A stretch of DNA of 64,000 nt, from assembly GCA_963838385.1 (NCBI GenBank), contig CAWIRE010000013.1, forward strand, positions 1 through 64,000, read 5' to 3'. Each line of letters begins with the position of its first letter. The first letter of the stretch is position 1. This document shows, one piece after another, positions 10,214 to 18,990 of this stretch. Under the pieces are notes generated by a model. The model was not told the DNA's origin. It was given only the letters and a program-made list of their open reading frames with translations, and ran no database searches. Both the position numbers and the translations under genes were made by a program. This DNA comes from DAHUYF01 sp963838385 (GTDB lineage Bacteria > Pseudomonadota > Alphaproteobacteria > ATCC43930 > CGMCC-115725).

Positions 10214-10989
10214 GGCGCCTTCTCCCGCGGCTTCAGCGCGCTGAAGCGCAGCCGCACGTAATCCACCGTCCAAGCGCCCGCCGCGTTGGCAAGCCGGCCA
10301 CGCAACGCCTCCTCGACCTCCGCCTTGAGCCTAGGACGGGTTTGCGGCGGAACGGTGGCGAGGAAGCTCCCGCCAAAGGTGTCGAGCCAGTCGGCCAGCG
10401 GTCCCGGGAGCCGTGTCGGGCGGGGGATCAGGGCGATCGAGGTGACGATGAAACCGCGGCCTTCGAGCCGGGCGCGGTAGTCCTCCGCGGTCGGGAAGTA
10501 CCAGGGATTTGCCGCTTCGGCATCGATGCCGCGCCGCGCGAGCGCCGCGGCCAGCGCCCGGCGCACCATCTCGACATTGCCCGCACCGCCGCACTCCGCG
10601 ACGAAGCGCCCGCCTGGCTTCAGCGCCCGCCACACGCCGGCGATCACGGCGTCGGGGTCGCGCATCCAATGCAGCGCGGCGTTGCTGAAGACCGCATCGA
10701 ACTCCGCCGAAAAATCCAGCCGCGCACCATTCGCCACCTCGGCGGCCAAGCCCCGGGCGCGGGCGGCGGCCACCTGCTCGGCGCTGGCATCGACGCCGAC
10801 GACGGCGGCGCGCCCGGCGATGAGGGCGGTGAGCGCGCCGTCGCCGCAGCCGAGATCGAGAATGCGCTCGTGCGGCCGCGGCGCCAGCAGCTCCAGCAGC
10901 GGCTCACCCAGCCGGGCGACGAAGCCGGCATTGCGCTGGTAGCGCACGGGATCCCAATGCTGTTCGACGACGGCGGCACCGGGCCGCAC
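10210..10989 (-). CDS. Class I SAM-dependent methyltransferase
   Basis: A Rossmann-fold methyltransferase of the UbiE/trans-aconitate type. The SAM site motif I reads ILDLGCGDGALTALIAG, followed by VVGVDASAEQV (motif II acidic residue), FDAVFSNAALHWM (post-I) and LKPGGRFVAECGG (motif III). The N-terminal WDPVRYQRNAGFV resembles trans-aconitate methyltransferases, but the substrate cannot be assigned. The GTG at 10989 is chosen: it lies 4 bp after the mlaD stop and gives a family-like N-terminus. An ATG at 11019, overlapping mlaD, is the alternative. Confidence 0.85.
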   Translation of the reverse strand: MRPGAAVVEQHWDPVRYQRNAGFVARLGEPLLELLAPRPHERILDLGCGDGALTALIAGRAAVVGVDASAEQVAAARARGLAAEVANGARLDFSAEFDAVFSNAALHWMRDPDAVIAGVWRALKPGGRFVAECGGAGNVEMVRRALAAALARRGIDAEAANPWYFPTAEDYRARLEGRGFIVTSIALIPRPTRLPGPLADWLDTFGGSFLATVPPQTRPRLKAEVEEALRGRLANAAGAWTVDYVRLRFSALKPREKAP

Positions 10990-10993
10990 GGCG

Positions 10994-11482
10994 CTATTTC
11001 GCCGGGGGGATCTGACCATTCGGTTGCTTCTGCTGCTGGCCGCCTTGCACGCCATAGATGAACTGCCCGATCAGCAATTCAAGGCTGATCGGCGGCGTCG
11101 TGTGCTCGATCGTCCCGCCGGGCTTGATGAACTCGTCCTCGGCACCGGGCACGATCGAGAGATACTTGTCGCCGAGCAGGCCGCTGGAGGTGATCGTCGC
11201 CACAGAGTCGACCGGCAGCTTGACGGTGGGATCGATGCTCATCTTGACCACCGCGACGTAGTTCTTGGGGTCGAGGGTCTGCGAGATGATGCTGCCGACC
11301 CGAATGCCGCTGATGCGCACATCGCCGCCGTCGCGCAGCCCCTCGACCCGGTCGAAATTGGCCGTCACCTCATAGCCCGACACCGCGCGCACCTGGCTCG
11401 TGGTGTAGGCGAAGAACAGGAATACGGCGGCCACCACCAGCACGACGGCGCCCATAACGGTTTCGACGGCGTTGCGATTCAT
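10994..11482 (-). CDS. mlaD: MCE-domain protein MlaD, phospholipid-transport substrate carrier
   Basis: Periplasmic lipid-binding component of the Mla system, which moves phospholipids between outer and inner membranes. The 162 residues show one N-terminal membrane anchor (VETVMGAVVLVVAAVFLFFA) and a single MCE domain at about 37-115 (GYEVTANFDRVEGLRDGGDV, VRISGIRVG, SSGLLGDKYLSI), plus a Gln-rich tail. The mlaE/mlaF partners are not in this window. The stand-alone location next to NDUFA12 is conserved in alphaproteobacteria. Confidence 0.92.
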   Translation of the reverse strand: MNRNAVETVMGAVVLVVAAVFLFFAYTTSQVRAVSGYEVTANFDRVEGLRDGGDVRISGIRVGSIISQTLDPKNYVAVVKMSIDPTVKLPVDSVATITSSGLLGDKYLSIVPGAEDEFIKPGGTIEHTTPPISLELLIGQFIYGVQGGQQQKQPNGQIPPAK

Positions 11483-11515
11483 CCGCTCTTGCTCCCTCGC
11501 AGGCTCTATCGGATC

Positions 11516-11899
11516 TTAATCCGGCGTCCAGGCCTCGTAGTCGCCGGCAGCGCGCGCGCGGTGTCCGCCGCGGAGCACGGAGCCGGACGGCCGGTAGGCG
11601 TCGGGCGTCCCCGTGAGGTTGGGCACGTAGTCCTTCTGCCAGGGGTACTTCTTCTGTCCCGCCGCCTTCGGCGGCTCGTCGAAGGTGTGGTGCAGCCAGC
11701 CATGCCACTCCGGCGGCACACGCGAGGCTTCGGGTTCCCCCTTATAGATGACCCAGCGCCGCTCGCGGCTCTCGCGTCCGCCGCCCCGCTTCAGCGGCCG
11801 CTGGCCCTTCTCGCGGTAATAGCGGTTGCCGAACTGGTCGGTGCCGACCAGCGCGCCCCTGAGCCAGGTGAAGAGCCTCGTGCCGAGAGTGATGCCCAT
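11516..11899 (-). CDS. NDUFA12-family NADH:ubiquinone oxidoreductase subunit
   Basis: A supernumerary complex I subunit (B17.2/NDUFA12 family), found in alphaproteobacteria and mitochondria, that sits on the hydrophilic arm. The 127 residues carry the diagnostic GTDQFGNRYYREKG and RRWVIYKGEPEASRVPPEWHGWLHHTFDE (26-75), then YVPNLTGTPDAYRPSGS. It is the promoter-proximal gene of the leftward cluster with mlaD, the methyltransferase, the small protein and DUF2155. Confidence 0.95.
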   Translation of the reverse strand: MGITLGTRLFTWLRGALVGTDQFGNRYYREKGQRPLKRGGGRESRERRWVIYKGEPEASRVPPEWHGWLHHTFDEPPKAAGQKKYPWQKDYVPNLTGTPDAYRPSGSVLRGGHRARAAGDYEAWTPD

Positions 11900-12147
11900 G
11901 ACGAAGAACCCGATCGCTTGTGGCGAAAGCGAAGCGCGGCCGCCGTGCTTCCTGGAAAAAAACCGGCGCGACTATGGCACCTGCCGAGGGGGCGCGTCCA
12001 GAGCGCGCACCGCGCCGCGGTTTTCCCGCCGGGATCGAAGGCCGTGGCCCGCTGTCCCGCCCCCTGGAGTGGCCATGGCGGGCCTCGCGCGGCGGCTTCC
12101 CTGCACCGGCTGTGGAAATCCTATACATTGATTGGACGATACCATCT

Positions 12148-12163
12148 CCACAAAATCTTGTTG
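12148..12163. promoter_or_regulatory. Candidate NrdR box 1 upstream of nrdJ
   Basis: The 16-mer CCACAAAATCTTGTTG matches the NrdR-box pattern (ACACWATATATWGTGT) at 11 of 16 positions by eye and has the inverted ACAA/TTGT core. Its centre is 63 bp from box 2, six DNA turns, consistent with tandem NrdR sites being helically phased. Confidence 0.4.
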
Positions 12164-12210
12164 CTGACACCCAGTTTTTACGCCAACATCTAGTTTCTTG
12201 GTTAATGGCT

Positions 12211-12226
12211 CCTCTACATATAGAGG
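12211..12226. promoter_or_regulatory. Candidate NrdR box 2 upstream of nrdJ
   Basis: CCTCTACATATAGAGG has perfect outer arms (CCTCTA/TAGAGG), and its core CTACATATAG matches the NrdR core CTATATATAG at 9 of 10 positions. It lies 52 bp before the nrdJ start codon. It could instead be a leader hairpin. Confidence 0.4.
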
Positions 12227-12277
12227 CGGCACCGCCAGGGCAGTGGCAAGAAACTTTGTGGTGGGGTGGGGGTTAGG

Positions 12278-15200
12278 ATGCGCATCGAGCGGCGATTCAC
12301 GACAGAGGGGCAGGATCCTTATTCCGGCGTCGAGTTCCGCGTCGCCACCAGCGAGATACGCAATCCCGACGGCTCCCGCGTCTTCCACCTGCCGGACATC
12401 GACGTGCCGGCGGGCTGGAGTCAAGTCGCGTGCGACATCCTCGCGCAAAAATACTTCCGCAAGGCCGGCGTGCCGGCGGTGCTGCTGCCGGTGGTCGAGG
12501 CGGATGTTCCGGATTGGTTGTGGCGGCGCACGGCCGACGAGCAGGCGTTGCAGGCGCTGCCCGCCAAGGAGCGCTACGGGTCGGAGAAGAGCGCCAAGCA
12601 GGTGTTCGACCGGCTCGCCGGCACCTGGACCTATTGGGGCTGGAAGGGCGGCTATTTCGATACCGATGGGGATGCCCGCGCCTATTACGATGAGATGCGG
12701 CTGATGCTGTGTCGCCAGATGGCAGCGCCGAACTCGCCGCAATGGTTCAACACCGGGCTGCACTGGGCCTACGGCATCGATGGCCCGGCGCAAGGCCACT
12801 ACTACGTCGATTTCAAGAGCGGCGCGCTGGTCGCCTCGCAAAGCGCCTATGAGCATCCCCAGCCCCATGCCTGCTTCATCCAGTCCGTCGCCGACGACCT
12901 CGTCAACGAGGGCGGCATCATGGATCTCTGGGTGCGCGAGGCCCGGCTCTTCAAGTACGGATCCGGCACCGGGTCCAATTTCTCGAAGCTGCGCGGCGAG
13001 AACGAGAAGCTGTCGGGGGGCGGCCGCTCCTCGGGGCTGATGAGCTTCCTCAAGATCGGCGACCGCGCGGCGGGCGCCATCAAATCGGGCGGCACGACGC
13101 GGCGCGCCGCCAAGATGGTGACGGTCGACATCGATCACCCGGACATCGAGGCCTATATCGATTGGAAGGTGATCGAGGAGCAGAAGGTCGCGGCGCTCGT
13201 CTCCGGCTCGAGGCTGGCGCAACAGCATCTGAACCGGGTCATTGCCGCCTGCCATGAGGGCGAGGCCCAGAACCTGGGCGAGGGCCGCTTCGCGCCGGCG
13301 ACGAACGCAGCGCTCAAGCGCGAGATCAAGGCGGCGCGGCGCGCCATGATCCCGGAGAACTTCGTCCAGCGCGTCATCCAGTTCGCGCAGCAGGGCTATA
13401 CGGAGATCGATTTCCGCACCTACGACACCGATTGGGACAGCGAGGCCTATCTCACCGTCTCCGGCCAGAATTCGAACAACTCGGTGCGCGTCACCAATAA
13501 TTTCCTCGAGAAGGTCGATGCCGACGGCGATTGGGACCTGATTCGCCGCACCGACCGCAAGCTGCACAAGACGCTCAAGGCGCGCGAGCTCTGGGACAAG
13601 ATCGCCTACGCCGCCTGGGCCAGCGCCGATCCCGGGCTGCAGTACGACACCACCATCAACGAATGGCACACCTGCCCCGAGAGCGGCCGCATCAACGCGT
13701 CGAATCCGTGCTCGGAATACATGTTCCTCGACGACACCGCCTGCAACCTCGCCTCGCTCAACCTGATGGCCTTCCGTCGCGAGGATGGCGAGTTCGACAC
13801 GCCCGCCTTCGAGCATGCGACGCGGCTGTGGACGATCACGCTCGAGATCTCGGTGCTGATGGCGCAGTTCCCGTCGCGCGAGATCGCCCGGCTGTCCTAC
13901 GAGTTCCGCACGCTCGGCCTGGGCTACGCCAATATCGGCGGCCTGCTCATGGCCGACGGCCTGCCCTATGACAGCGATGAAGGCCGCGCGCTCTGCGCCG
14001 CCATCAGCGCCGTCATGACCGGCGTCGCCTATGCGACCTCGGCGGAAATGGCGGCCGAGCTCGGCGCCTTCCCGGGCTATCCCGGCAATCGCGAGGCGAT
14101 GCTGCGGGTCATCCGCAACCATCGCCGCGCCGCCCATGGCGAAACCGGGGGCTATGAGGGGCTCTCCATCCTCCCCGTCCCGCTCGACGCGGCAAATTGC
14201 CCGGATGCGGCGCTGGTCACCGCGGCGCGTCATGCCTGGGACGCCGCCTTGGCGCTGGGCGAGCTGCACGGCTACCGCAACGCGCAGACCAGCGTCGTCG
14301 CTCCCACCGGGACGATCGGCCTGGTGATGGATTGCGACACCACCGGCATCGAGCCCGATTTCGCGCTGGTCAAGTTCAAGAAGCTGGCCGGCGGCGGCTA
14401 CTTCAAGATCATCAACCGCATGGTGCCGGAGGCGCTGCGCGTCCTCGGCTATGGCGCCGACGAGATCGAGGCGATCACGCGCTACGCCGTCGGACATGCC
14501 ACGCTCAAGACCGCGCCGGGCGTGAACCATGCAAGCCTGCGCCAGCGGGGCTTCACCGACGGCGCGATCGAAGCGATCGAAGGCGCGCTGGGTGCCGCTT
14601 TCGACATCAAATTCGCCTTCAACAAATGGACGCTCGGCGAGGAGTTCTGCAAAGCCGCCTTCGGGTTCAGCGTGGCCGAGCTCGACGACGTCGGCTTCGA
14701 CATGCTGTCGGCGCTCGGCTTCACCAAGGCCGAGATCGAGGCGGCCAACACCTATTGCTGCGGCGCCATGACCCTTGAAGGCGCGCCGCATCTCCAGCCG
14801 CAGCACCTGCCGGTGTTCGATTGCGCCAATCCCTGCGGCCGCATCGGCAAGCGCTACCTGTCGGTCGACAGTCACATCCGCATGATGGCGGCGGCGCAGC
14901 CTTTCATCTCCGGCGCCATCTCGAAGACCATCAACATGCCGAACGCCGCAACGGTCGAGGAGTGCAAGTCCGCCTATCTCCTGTCCTGGCGGCTTGGCCT
15001 CAAGGCGAACGCGCTCTACCGCGACGGATCCAAGCTGTCGCAGCCGCTCTCCGCGGCGCTGCTCGATGAGGACGAGGACGCGGCGGCCGATCTCCTGGAG
15101 AAGGCGCCGCTCGAGCGTGTGCCGGTGATCGCCGAGCGCATCGTCGAGCGCGTGGTGGAGCGCGTCGTGCAGCAGGCCGGCCGCCGCCGCCTGCCGCAGC

Positions 15201-15961
15201 GGCGCAAGGGCTATACGCAAAAGGCGATCGTCGGCGGCCACAAGGTCTATTTGCGCACCGGCGAGTACGAGGACGGCAAACTCGCCGAGGTGTTCATCGA
15301 CATGCACAAGGAAGGCTCCGCCTTCCGCTCCCTGATGAACAACTTCGCCATCGCCATCTCGATCGGCCTGCAATACGGCGTCCCGCTCGAGGAATACGTC
15401 GAGGCCTTCACCTTCACCCGCTTCGAGCCCGCCGGCCTGGTCGAGGGCAACGACGCGATCAAGATGGCGACCTCGCTGATCGATTACATCTTCCGCGAGC
15501 TCGCGATCTCCTATCTCGGCCGCAACGACCTCGCGCATGTGCAGCCCGCCGACATCCTGCCGGATACGCTGGGCAAGGGTGTCGCGGAGTCGAATTTGCC
15601 CGATGGCGGCGGCCGCAACGACGTGGCGGAGGTGGTGCAGAAGGCGCTGTCGACCGGCTACGTTCGCAACCGGCTCACCAGGCTCACCGTCTTCGAAGGT
15701 GGCGCGCGCGGAGCGATGACGAGCGATGGCAATGCCGCCATCACCATGGGCGCGCCGGCAACGCAAAGCGTGACATTCGCGGCGGAGCTGCAGACGAGCA
15801 CCTCGCTCAGCCAGCCCGATACGCGGATCGAGCAGATCCGCGCCGCCCGCATGAAAGGCTACGAGGGTGACAGTTGCGGCGAATGCGGCAACTTCACCCT
15901 CGTGCGCAATGGGACCTGCCTCAAATGCGACACCTGCGGCAGCACGAGCGGCTGCAGCTGA
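12278..15961 (+). CDS. nrdJ: Vitamin B12-dependent (class II) ribonucleotide reductase
   Basis: Reduces ribonucleotides to deoxyribonucleotides using adenosylcobalamin, independent of oxygen. The long 1227-residue form is typical of alphaproteobacteria. Visible are the substrate/active-site motif NASNPCSEYMFLDD, SGQNSNNSVRVTNNFLE, VVAPTGTIGLVMDCDTTGIEP and PVFDCANP. A C-terminal cysteine-rich tail (CGECGNFTLVRNGTCLKCDTCG, ending TSGCS) probably binds zinc or relays electrons from thioredoxin. The start at 12278 follows a G-rich ribosome site; an in-frame GTG 12 bp upstream is less likely. No B12 riboswitch is visible. A strong terminator follows. Confidence 0.97.
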   Translation: MRIERRFTTEGQDPYSGVEFRVATSEIRNPDGSRVFHLPDIDVPAGWSQVACDILAQKYFRKAGVPAVLLPVVEADVPDWLWRRTADEQALQALPAKERYGSEKSAKQVFDRLAGTWTYWGWKGGYFDTDGDARAYYDEMRLMLCRQMAAPNSPQWFNTGLHWAYGIDGPAQGHYYVDFKSGALVASQSAYEHPQPHACFIQSVADDLVNEGGIMDLWVREARLFKYGSGTGSNFSKLRGENEKLSGGGRSSGLMSFLKIGDRAAGAIKSGGTTRRAAKMVTVDIDHPDIEAYIDWKVIEEQKVAALVSGSRLAQQHLNRVIAACHEGEAQNLGEGRFAPATNAALKREIKAARRAMIPENFVQRVIQFAQQGYTEIDFRTYDTDWDSEAYLTVSGQNSNNSVRVTNNFLEKVDADGDWDLIRRTDRKLHKTLKARELWDKIAYAAWASADPGLQYDTTINEWHTCPESGRINASNPCSEYMFLDDTACNLASLNLMAFRREDGEFDTPAFEHATRLWTITLEISVLMAQFPSREIARLSYEFRTLGLGYANIGGLLMADGLPYDSDEGRALCAAISAVMTGVAYATSAEMAAELGAFPGYPGNREAMLRVIRNHRRAAHGETGGYEGLSILPVPLDAANCPDAALVTAARHAWDAALALGELHGYRNAQTSVVAPTGTIGLVMDCDTTGIEPDFALVKFKKLAGGGYFKIINRMVPEALRVLGYGADEIEAITRYAVGHATLKTAPGVNHASLRQRGFTDGAIEAIEGALGAAFDIKFAFNKWTLGEEFCKAAFGFSVAELDDVGFDMLSALGFTKAEIEAANTYCCGAMTLEGAPHLQPQHLPVFDCANPCGRIGKRYLSVDSHIRMMAAAQPFISGAISKTINMPNAATVEECKSAYLLSWRLGLKANALYRDGSKLSQPLSAALLDEDEDAAADLLEKAPLERVPVIAERIVERVVERVVQQAGRRRLPQRRKGYTQKAIVGGHKVYLRTGEYEDGKLAEVFIDMHKEGSAFRSLMNNFAIAISIGLQYGVPLEEYVEAFTFTRFEPAGLVEGNDAIKMATSLIDYIFRELAISYLGRNDLAHVQPADILPDTLGKGVAESNLPDGGGRNDVAEVVQKALSTGYVRNRLTRLTVFEGGARGAMTSDGNAAITMGAPATQSVTFAAELQTSTSLSQPDTRIEQIRAARMKGYEGDSCGECGNFTLVRNGTCLKCDTCGSTSGCS

Positions 15962-16018
15962 TCGCGGCGTGCCCCCGGCTCTAAGCCTCCCGGCCGGGTC
16001 ACGGTATTGAGGCAGAAA

Positions 16019-16052
16019 TTGGGGTGCGGCGCAAGCCGCACCCCATTTTTTC
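16019..16052 (+). terminator. Rho-independent terminator of nrdJ
   Basis: A perfect 10-bp stem GGGGTGCGGC / GCCGCACCCC with a GCAA tetraloop (16021-16044) is followed by ATTTTTT. It is one of the strongest terminators in the window. Confidence 0.93.
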
Positions 16053-16214
16053 CGTCCACCGGCAGCGCCGCCGCCGCGCCGTTCGGCATGCTGCATAAGA
16101 ATTAATCAACCGCAGGTCTCCCAGGCGCCGCCGAGTGCGGTGCAGGGGCGGCATGCTTCTTGCTCGTGCTCCAGCGTTGCAGCGGCACCATCGCGCTTGC
16201 ACAGGAGCTTCCCC

Positions 16215-17165
16215 ATGCGGCATCGGATCGTGGTCCTGGCGGCGCTGGCTGCCGCCGTTGTGCTCGCCGCGCGACCGCACCCGGCCGCCGCCGAGGACCG
16301 CGTGATCAAGGTCGGCACCTTGAAGCTGATCCACGCGATCACCCCCTATTTCTACGAGAAGTTCACGCCGCCGGGCTACAAGGTCGAGATCTTTCCGTTC
16401 GAAAGCCCAACCGACGGCAAGAACGCGGTAGTGACGGGCTCGGTCGATTTCGGCACCTACGGGCTTGCCGCCGCCACCCTCGGCGCGGCAGCGGGCGAGC
16501 CGGTGGTGGTGATCGGTGCCTCGTGCAATCGCGGCATGGCGGTCGTCGCCGGCATCGACAGCGGCATCGCCGGCATTCGCGACCTCCGGGGCAAAAGGGT
16601 CGGGATCTGGCCGGGCTCGACACAGGAGGTGGTCATCCTCAATCGCCTCGCCGATGAGGGGATGTCGATCCGGGACATCCAGATGATCCGCATCTCGTTC
16701 AGCGACATGGCGCCGGCGCTGGCGCGCGGCGATCTCGACGCCTATGTCGGAGCCGAGCCCGGCCCCGGCATCAGCCTTGCCAACGGCACCGGCAAGATCG
16801 TCGAATATCCCTATTCCACCAAGGTCGGCTCGCTCAACATGGTGATGACGACGAGCCAGACGATGGTGGATCACGATCCGGCGCTGATCGTCGCCTTCCT
16901 CAGAATGCATCGCGCCGCCACGGAATACGCCATGGCGCATCGCGATGAGATGGTGGCGATGGCGGTGCAGAAGCTCGGACAGACACGGGCGTCGATCGAG
17001 AAGGCCGTGCCCAATGTCGAGCTCACCTGGAACATCGACGACGCGTTCATGGCCGCGGCGAGGTTCTATGGCACGCAGATGCTGGAGCGGAAGCAGATCC
17101 GAGAATTGCCCGCCGATTACGACACCTTCATCAACCGGCGCTTCGTGCGCGAGATCGCCGAATAG
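16215..17165 (+). CDS. NitT/TauT-type ABC transporter substrate-binding protein
   Basis: Periplasmic solute-binding protein of 316 residues. The signal peptide is MRHRIVVLAALAAAVVLAARPHPAAA, and the mature part begins VIKVGTLKLIHAITPYFYEKF. The NMT1/SsuA-like fold signature is seen in GSVDFGTYGLAAATLGAAAGEP and LRGKRVGIWPGSTQEVVI. The ligand is unknown: taurine, sulfonates, nitrate and thiamine precursors all use this family. The start at 16215 follows CAGGAG. It begins an operon with a permease (frameshifted) and an ATPase. Confidence 0.9.
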   Translation: MRHRIVVLAALAAAVVLAARPHPAAAEDRVIKVGTLKLIHAITPYFYEKFTPPGYKVEIFPFESPTDGKNAVVTGSVDFGTYGLAAATLGAAAGEPVVVIGASCNRGMAVVAGIDSGIAGIRDLRGKRVGIWPGSTQEVVILNRLADEGMSIRDIQMIRISFSDMAPALARGDLDAYVGAEPGPGISLANGTGKIVEYPYSTKVGSLNMVMTTSQTMVDHDPALIVAFLRMHRAATEYAMAHRDEMVAMAVQKLGQTRASIEKAVPNVELTWNIDDAFMAAARFYGTQMLERKQIRELPADYDTFINRRFVREIAE

Positions 17166-17168
17166 GCC

Positions 17169-18027
17169 GTGAGCGAGGCCCGCACCATCGCAGCCCCGGC
17201 ACGGGGTGCGGCAACCGACGCCACCTCCACCGCGATTCCGGCGCCATCGCGCGCCGCGCGCCGCGCGCTCCTCGCGCTGATCTTTCCCATGGGCTTCCTG
17301 CTGTTTTGGCAGATCCTGGTGAAGCTCGGCGGCACGCGGCTGGTGCCGACACCGGCCAATGTCGCGGTGATGATGTATGATTTCATCGTCGGTGGTGTCT
17401 ATGACGATGCCTACTCCGGCACGGCCTATATCCATCTCTACCAGTCGGCGCGGCGCGTCTATGGCGGTTTCCTGCTCGCCGCCACCACGGGCGTACCGCT
17501 CGGCCTGCTGCTCGGACGCGTGCAAGCTGCTGCGTCAGATGCTCGATCCCACGATCTCGCTGCTACGGCCGATCCCGGTCACCGCCTGGCTGCCGCTGTC
17601 GATGATCTTCTTCGGGCTCGGGCCCAGCTCCGCCGTGTTCCTGGTGTTCCTCGGCGCCTTCTACCCGATCCTGCTCAATACCACCTTCGGCGTGCGCGCC
17701 GCCGACCCGCGGCTGTTCGAAGCGGCGGCGATGCTGGGCTGCCGCGGTTCGGCGATGTTCCGTTCGATCGTCCTGCCGGCGGCGCTGCCAAGCATCTTCA
17801 ACGGCTTGAGGCTCGGGCTCGGCTTCGCGTGGGTGTTGATCGTGGTCGGAGAGATGACAGGGGTGCCGCAGGGTCTCGGCGCGGTGATCATGGACGGCCG
17901 CACCCTTTCGCGCACCGATCTCGTCATCACCGGCATGATCATCATCGGCATCGCCGGCTTCCTCTCCGATCGGCTGATGCTGGCGCTCAACAACCGGCTG
18001 CTGCGCTGGAGTCCGCAGCATGGCTGA
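17169..18027 (+). pseudogene. ABC transporter permease (SsuC/TauC type), broken by a one-base frameshift
   Basis: Membrane component of the importer, read in two frames. From the GTG at 17169 the sequence runs through GFLLFWQILVKLGG and LGLLLGR. At about 17520 the frame is lost and continues one base later as CKLLRQMLDPTISLLRPIPV, then the EAA loop region FEAAAMLGCRGSAMFRSIVL and the end LLRWSPQHG. Removing one base near GGACGCGTGC restores a normal permease of about 285 residues. The downstream half is uncorrupted, so this is either a very recent mutation or a sequencing error. The end overlaps the ATPase start by 8 bp. Confidence 0.85.
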
Positions 18028-18796
18028 CGTACCGCCGATGATCGAGATAAGGCGGGTCAGCAAGCGCTTCCTGGTCGCGGGCGATACCATCGAGGCGCTG
18101 AGCCCGATCGATCTCGTCATGGCGCGCGGCGAGTTCATCTGCCTCATCGGAGCGTCGGGGTGCGGCAAGTCGACGCTGCTCAGAATCATCGCCGGCTTCG
18201 AGACCGCCTCCGCAGGCGACGTGCTCACCGCCGGCAAGCGGGTCACCGGACCCGGCTCCGACCGCGGCATGGTGTTCCAGGACTACGCGCTCTTTCCCTG
18301 GATGACGGTGCAGCAGAACATCGGGTTCGGCCCACGCCAACGCGGGCTGCCGCGCAAAGAAGTAAACGAGATCGCCGCGCATTATGCGGCCATGGTCGGC
18401 CTCGCCCGTTTCGCCGACCGCTATCCGCATCAGCTATCGGGAGGCATGAAGCAGCGCGTCGCCATCGCCCGGTGCCTTGCCAACCAAGCCGAGGTGCTGC
18501 TGATGGACGAGCCGTTCGGGGCGCTCGACGCGCTCACCCGCGCGAAACTGCAGGACGAACTGCTGGAGATCTGGCAGCGCACAGGCACCACCATCATCTT
18601 CGTCACCCATTCCGTCGAGGAGGCGGTGCTCCTCGCCGACCGCGTGGTGGTCATGTCCGCGTCTCCCGGTCGCATCGACAGCGACAATGCCGTCGACCTG
18701 TCGCGGCCGCGCGACGTCTCGTCCGCCGATTTCAACGCGCTACGACGCAGGATCACCGATCGCCTGACCAGCCATCTCACGACCAAAGCCGCCTGA
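18020..18796 (+). CDS. ABC transporter ATP-binding protein (SsuB/TauB type)
   Basis: Energises the importer encoded by the two preceding genes. The 258 residues show Walker A GASGCGKST (about 43-51), the Q-loop FQDYALFPWMTV, the signature LSGGMKQRVAIARCL, Walker B VLLMDEPFGALD and the switch FVTHSVEEA. The ALFPWMTV and SASPGRI segments are typical of nitrate/sulfonate/taurine ATPases. It overlaps the permease by 8 bp. The substrate is unknown. Confidence 0.95.
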   Translation: MADVPPMIEIRRVSKRFLVAGDTIEALSPIDLVMARGEFICLIGASGCGKSTLLRIIAGFETASAGDVLTAGKRVTGPGSDRGMVFQDYALFPWMTVQQNIGFGPRQRGLPRKEVNEIAAHYAAMVGLARFADRYPHQLSGGMKQRVAIARCLANQAEVLLMDEPFGALDALTRAKLQDELLEIWQRTGTTIIFVTHSVEEAVLLADRVVVMSASPGRIDSDNAVDLSRPRDVSSADFNALRRRITDRLTSHLTTKAA

Positions 18797-18837
18797 ACGG
18801 GGGCCGTCCCCCGAACAATGCCAGCTCCCACAACGGT

Positions 18838-18983
18838 CATATCCGGCGGTTGCCGCAAATTTTCTCGGTGGTGCGGGGATGGCGTGGGAGCGGGCTGCCT
18901 ACCATTCCATACCCTCGCCACTGTGGCGAGGGGCCACGCGCAGTTGACTGGCCGGCCATCTCAACGGTGGCCGGTCTTTTTTC
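18838..18983 (+). ncRNA. Candidate structured small RNA or long 3' UTR
   Basis: No ORF is supported between the ATPase stop (18796) and the leftward gene ending at 18991, but the sequence is strongly structured. GCGTGG (18882-18887) can pair with CCACGC (18934-18939), enclosing a perfect 9-bp hairpin CCCTCGCCA-CTG-TGGCGAGGG (18912-18932). A T-tailed terminator hairpin follows. AGCTCCCAC near 18823 can also pair with GTGGGAGC near 18885. It may be a free-standing sRNA, a processed 3' UTR, or an intergenic repeat; no known family is recognised. Confidence 0.3.
18952..18983 (+). terminator. Rho-independent terminator
   Basis: The stem CCGGCCATC / GGTGGCCGG (one G-T wobble, 5-nt loop TCAAC) at 18952-18974 is followed by TCTTTTTTCTC. 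It ends rightward transcription from the ABC operon or from the candidate sRNA. Confidence 0.9.
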
Positions 18984-18990
18984 TCGGGGA

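Larger units (their letters stand above)
11900..12277. other. 378-bp divergent control region between NDUFA12 and nrdJ
   Basis: No gene is supported here. The left two-thirds is GC-rich and holds the promoter of the leftward complex I gene. The right part (about 12120-12226) is distinctly AT-richer and carries two palindromes resembling NrdR boxes (listed separately), which suggests the nrdJ promoter lies there. A reasonable Shine-Dalgarno stretch of Gs ends 5-6 nt before the nrdJ ATG. Confidence 0.6.

Noticed and set aside
12226..12262. Possible B12 riboswitch upstream of the B12-dependent nrdJ
   Set aside because: The only GCCACTG-like sequence is in reverse orientation, and the rest of the conserved cobalamin-aptamer core is missing.
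11972..16096. Very long open reading frame antisense to nrdJ
   Set aside because: It has low-complexity Ala/Arg/Gly composition and no domain; it is a GC-skew shadow of the nrdJ coding frame, and nrdJ has clear family motifs.
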